A stretch of 6,230 nucleotides of DNA from an uncultured Desulfarculaceae bacterium (GTDB taxonomy: Bacteria; Desulfobacterota; Desulfarculia; Desulfarculales; Desulfarculaceae), in the NCBI GenBank assembly GCA_937908275.1, contig CALERA010000200.1:1-6230 (forward strand), given 5' to 3'. The notes beneath the pieces are model-generated. The model had not been told where the DNA came from. It saw only the letters and a list, made by a program, of their open reading frames with translations, and did not search any database. The translations under genes were made by a program, and so were the position numbers. Below, piece by piece: positions 6,001 through 6,230 of the stretch; positions within the stretch are counted from its first letter, which is position 1, and each line of letters begins with the position of its first letter.

Positions 6001-6230
6001 CAGCGGGCGGCGGAAATGCCCAGCTTCTCCATGGCGGCCAGGCTCTCGGCCAGCTTGTCCCGCCGCCGGCCGGTCAGGATCACCTGGCCGCCAGCCGCGG
6101 CCAGGGCGCAGGCCAGGCTGCGGCCATAACCGGTGCCGGCGCCGGTGATCCAGAAGCTCCTGCCCTCCAGGGCGGCCCAACGCGCGGCCGGCAATCCGAA
6201 ATGATGCTCGCGCCAGCGCGCGGGATCAGG
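3003..6230 (-). CDS. SDR / Rossmann-like / B12-binding-like / radical-SAM / TPR fusion protein (5' partial)
   Basis: The frame is open from the right edge to TGA at 3003-3005 (1075 codons). A TTG at 6194 is the first possible start inside the window, but it has no ribosome-binding site and the 12 codons before it are open, so the true start lies outside. Residues here count from that TTG. Residues 1-250 are a classical short-chain dehydrogenase: TGAGTGYG at 17-24, R43/R44 suggesting NADP(H), NNAA 97-100, N126, S154, and Y167-x3-K171. Residues 265-410 are a second Rossmann-like unit (IYGAGR 308-313, then DNPAKQG 335-341), resembling the C-terminal domain of sugar C-methyltransferases. Residues 425-610 look like a B12-binding fold (VVLVGGYD, VGETE) without DxHxxG. 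Residues 655-870 are a radical-SAM core with C667-x4-C672-x2-C675 binding a [4Fe-4S] cluster, plus GVPGETDED at 805-813. Three TPRs span about 948-1049. Chemistry on a carbohydrate or secondary metabolite is plausible, but the substrate is unknown. The domain order is firm; the functional role is inference. Confidence 0.9.
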   Translation of the reverse strand, partial: PDPARWREHHFGLPAARWAALEGRSFWITGAGTGYGRSLACALAAAGGQVILTGRRRDKLAESLAAMEKLGISAARCQIVTADLTDRRQVEQAAQLVMRLCPSLHGLVNNAALPSRPGSVSPLQDESPETWDRMLATNLTAPWLLTRAVLPHLLASGCPRVLFISSGAGWAGTPGFGIYNLTKAALNSLGHSLAQELARDHADLDIQVNVLAAGEARTEMNQGSDRSPFAIAGMALALLSHPAGGPNGCFFAMDGQHLGFGHTQPHSVSLLQASIQTQDPSLGKRFFIHQCLDYDDGPSDLRCLQALERFMVEGGGNLAIYGAGRLSTYLLRHFPGLASRVGCIIEDNPAKQGANPLGLPVVPLEQTPPAVDTIFLASTRALSLARMGKRVLGLGRKLRLFTLNAIEVVDKAAIPARAWRKPIPANCPSDLPDISFAEGKDVILLEMPPRYMPMMPYGLGYVHNILQEAGVDVQTMDLNIIFYHRYHSRRVLDGEEKGAWPEGEVAGGDPWESSNTDQWSNPGALDKFRPDLEEVIAGLIAARPRILGMSLNGNNGLLAEEVIRRVKAALPETVVLVGGYDCVYRDLALTKVDLYDYMFVGETELTLGPVVRALLAGERPRDLPGVISRFDSPDRVWQNAPLPTDLDAIDFPRYEWTDLRLYRDHRGLHSTPVAGSRGCHWGRCNFCAECFNWRRRQPDKVVDEIQWHAQRGFDVFHFNESDVNGDPSHLLDICREIIRRGLKVKLYGQMRIDPRNDLEFFHTIKQAGFTVLRFGVDGWCDHVLRLQRKGYTMRTVEQNLRDCNHAGLLAAVNMVIGVPGETDEDVEECIRNITRLRHLLDSISTINMLILAAGSRYYQNPDLHKIRFRGEKDQVYRDHPTHVPDQLWYSEDPYIDHEVRWARYTHILRTLYDNGAPLGEYAKWEVVKEAKRQGEQQAGDFGKAVASAYADGDDTPPLQAARIRLRKGQHLCSQGRWQEALQELSLASRLDPSNPIIFNSLAVAQGHSGQLDSAQDSVRRSLDLDPNNPQAMLNLALIMEAMGHRQEAMRELEDFLSQGKDPRLEQELDRLRNAA

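Noticed and set aside
5347..6180. Minus-strand frame of 277 codons overlapping the dehydrogenase domain
   Set aside because: Another frame of the same strand as the real gene, with Pro/Gly/Arg-dominated low-information translation, whereas the chosen frame carries complete SDR motifs.

Overview
The window is GC-rich bacterial DNA from a Gram-negative organism. The evidence for an outer membrane is an exported copper oxidase ending in an apparent outer-membrane beta-barrel. The gene types (a TPR protein of exosortase/PEP-CTERM style, a very long SDR/radical-SAM/TPR protein, a CopA-like oxidase) would fit a high-GC deltaproteobacterium (Desulfobacterota-like). That placement is an impression from protein style, not a proven assignment.

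Layout: (1) Bases 1-149, plus strand: the last 48 codons of a helical-repeat (TPR-like) protein. (2) Bases 150-291: a convergent intergenic region with three inverted repeats, two of which look like oppositely directed intrinsic terminators. (3) Bases 292-2760, minus strand: an 822-residue CopA/PcoA-type multicopper oxidase with all copper ligands visible, a Met/His-rich internal linker and a C-terminal region of about 165 residues that looks like a small CopB-like outer-membrane barrel. (4) Bases 2761-3002: a 242-base non-coding region holding the oxidase ribosome-binding site and leader, a terminator-like hairpin with a displaced T tract, and two more stem-loops. (5) Bases 3003-6230, minus strand: one uninterrupted frame of at least 1075 codons that runs off the right edge. 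It encodes, in order, a classical short-chain dehydrogenase/reductase, a second small Rossmann-like domain, a B12-binding-like domain, a radical-SAM core with a CX4CX2C cluster motif, and three TPRs.

How the genes relate: the oxidase is separated from the upstream radical-SAM gene by hairpins and has its own strong Shine-Dalgarno sequence, so it is probably a separate copper-detoxification unit (periplasmic Cu(I) oxidation, perhaps anchored in the outer membrane). The radical-SAM fusion has no recognisable partner inside the window. Its dehydrogenase and nucleotide-sugar-like domains suggest surface carbohydrate or secondary metabolism, but the substrate cannot be read from the sequence. The two most notable items are this multi-enzyme fusion and the oxidase-barrel fusion. 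No tRNA, rRNA, CRISPR array, insertion sequence or replication origin was seen.
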